Source: Microcaldota archaeon (GTDB lineage Archaea > Micrarchaeota > Micrarchaeia > Norongarragalinales > UBA8480). Taken from it: a stretch of DNA of 7,286 bases. A model generated the notes under the pieces. That model was given only the letters and a program-made list of their open reading frames with translations. It did no database searches and was not told the DNA's origin. The stretch spans positions 1 to 7,286 of the forward strand of contig JAUYPK010000153.1 in NCBI GenBank assembly GCA_030697615.1. The letters are read 5' to 3'. Shown one piece after another: positions 6,817 to 7,286 of the stretch (the first letter of the stretch is position 1; each line of letters starts with the position of its first letter). The translations under genes were made by a program, and so were the position numbers.

Positions 6817-6824
6817 TATTTAAA
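6817..6824 (-). promoter_or_regulatory. TATA box of the ATPase gene; decides its start
   Basis: TTTAAATA on the minus strand is centred 26.5 bases before the ATG at 6794, predicting a leaderless mRNA starting at that codon. The same bases would be coding if the ATG at 6839 were used, so the longer start would not be present in this transcript. Confidence 0.7.
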
Positions 6825-6877
6825 CTTACTTTTTTGCATAAATATCGCAATTTAACAAGGTTATTTTGCTATTTCAA

Positions 6878-6991
6878 ATGAAATTAATTAGAATAAAACC
6901 AGTGCCAAAAATAACCACGATAGCTGAGCGGCAAGGTTGTCACGTAGTTGAACTACATGACAAGGATAGCTTCAATCATTTAATTCTATAG
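6878..6991 (+). CDS. Possible 37-aa small protein
   Basis: An ATG at 6878 opens 37 codons ending in TAG. The peptide starts MKLIRIKPVPK and continues with an acidic/His-rich part (HVVELHDKD), a protein-like composition. It has no recognised domain, signal peptide or membrane span. A weak AT-rich element (about 6849-6856) lies 25 bases upstream; there is no Shine-Dalgarno. It is divergent from the ATPase gene. Its second half overlaps a near-perfect palindrome, which offers a non-coding explanation. It may also be a remnant of a longer gene. Confidence 0.25.
   Translation: MKLIRIKPVPKITTIAERQGCHVVELHDKDSFNHLIL
6937..6963. repeat. Near-perfect 27-bp palindrome
   Basis: TTGTCA, one unpaired C, GTAGTT, a central G, AACTAC, one unpaired A, TGACAA. 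Twelve of thirteen base pairs match around the central base. It could be an operator for a dimeric regulator or a hairpin in RNA. It lies about 115 bases upstream of the ATPase promoter, within the possible 37-codon ORF. The symmetry is directly visible; the role is unknown. Confidence 0.6.
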
Positions 6992-7044
6992 TTTACATAC
7001 TTTACGATTAAACAATAGTTTACGGCGCTCCTACCCTAACGTCC

Positions 7045-7284
7045 CTAATTTTTTTCAGTAGAAAAGAAACGCTTTGGAGTCCAACCATCAGTGACAACCA
7101 TAGACCTGTGTCTCTGCTCAGAGATCTATTTAAACCTTGGTCTAACCGACAAATTCGCAATAGATTGAACGTCAATCACCACTCTTGCCCGCTTTTCAAA
7201 ATAATTAGTCAATTGCCTAACTACAACTCGTCATTCACCAAACAATTTCTGTTGGTCAGGCATACGAATATCAATCAGTCCGTC
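7045..7284 (-). pseudogene. Possible eroded gene: one minus-strand frame with two internal stops
   Basis: One continuous reading register on the minus strand from the right edge gives protein-like segments. They are DGLIDIRMPDQQKLFGE, TGA at 7233-7231, a 34-residue segment containing RQLTNYFEKRARVVIDVQS, TAG at 7128-7126, then a segment containing MVVTDGWTPKRFFSTEKN and a final TAG at 7047-7045. The composition is charged and ordinary for a protein, unlike the Ser/Asn-rich reading of the opposite strand. This may be the decayed 3' end of a gene starting beyond the window. I do not recognise the family. The second stop lies in a TTTAAATA box, so the last segment could alternatively be a tiny leaderless ORF starting at 7101. 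Chance remains a serious alternative. Confidence 0.25.
7127..7134 (-). promoter_or_regulatory. Orphan TATA-like box
   Basis: TTTAAATA on the minus strand, identical to the boxes of the 2335 and 6794 genes, is centred 29.5 bases before an ATG at 7101 that opens only 18 codons. It could drive a small RNA or tiny ORF, or be a chance AT-rich match. Confidence 0.3.
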
Positions 7285-7286
7285 CG

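Larger units (their letters stand above)
6992..7286. other. Region without a confident gene at the right edge
   Basis: No complete ORF with a good start is present in these 295 bases. They hold a repeated ATAGTTTAC (6988-6996 and 7015-7023), a small hairpin TCTCTG/CAGAGA (7111-7124), a minus-strand TTTAAATA box (7127-7134), a protein-like minus-strand frame with internal stops (listed separately) and, at the very end, a 13-base match to 3104-3116. A plus-strand frame is open from 7012 to the edge but lacks an ATG and a protein-like composition. Confidence 0.5.

Noticed and set aside
6919..6990. tRNA-like string TAGCTGAGCGG resembling a D-arm
   Set aside because: No acceptor stem, anticodon stem or T-arm (GTTCRA) can be built around it.
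7045..7101. Possible C/D-box small RNA (CTGATGG and CTGA) after the orphan TATA box
   Set aside because: The C-box is imperfect and no internal D'/C' boxes are found.
7012..7286. Plus-strand frame open for 91 codons to the right edge
   Set aside because: It has no ATG, a Ser/Asn/His-rich composition, and shares its codon register with the more protein-like minus-strand frame, so it is probably the antisense shadow.
1..7286. CRISPR array, insertion sequence or defence cluster
   Set aside because: There are no regularly spaced repeats, no transposase or integrase motifs, and no Cas or toxin-antitoxin pair; the DUF4143 ATPase alone is insufficient.

Overview
This looks like part of an archaeal chromosome, possibly a DPANN-type lineage. 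Genes are compact and AT-rich. Several have an archaeal TATA box of the TTTAAATA type centred 26-30 bases before the start codon, with no clear Shine-Dalgarno site, as expected for leaderless mRNAs. The lineage is inferred; no rRNA or other marker gene is present.

Layout. Positions 1-2335 (minus) are the first 778 codons of a large secreted protein with a signal peptide, several Cys-rich clusters and a glutamine/N-glycosylation-rich linker carrying a perfect 27-bp tandem duplication. It has no stop in the window and runs off the left edge. At 2395-3048 (minus) lies an MsrQ/YedZ-like haem-binding membrane protein. A divergent intergenic region (3049-3214) holds two promoters around an inverted-repeat element. 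Next is the only clear plus-strand gene, a short AT-rich orphan (3215-3631). It converges on a stand-alone HD-domain phosphohydrolase (3670-4200, minus), which lies downstream of, and is probably co-transcribed with, a class I/II PLP-dependent aminotransferase (4276-5460, minus). At 5574-6794 (minus) is an AAA_14/DUF4143 ATPase with a PD-(D/E)XK-like C-terminal motif. The last 450 bases hold no confident gene: a possible 37-codon ORF, a near-perfect 27-bp palindrome, and a protein-like minus-strand frame broken by two stops.

How the genes fit together. No single pathway joins them. The secreted protein and the membrane haem protein belong to the cell envelope, the aminotransferase to amino-acid metabolism, and the HD protein to (unknown) phosphoester hydrolysis. 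The DUF4143 ATPase is of a type scattered in mobile or accessory contexts. The least explained parts are the large Cys-rich secreted protein, the AT-rich orphan with the nearby inverted repeat, and the eroded right end. I see no defence locus, CRISPR array, tRNA or rRNA.
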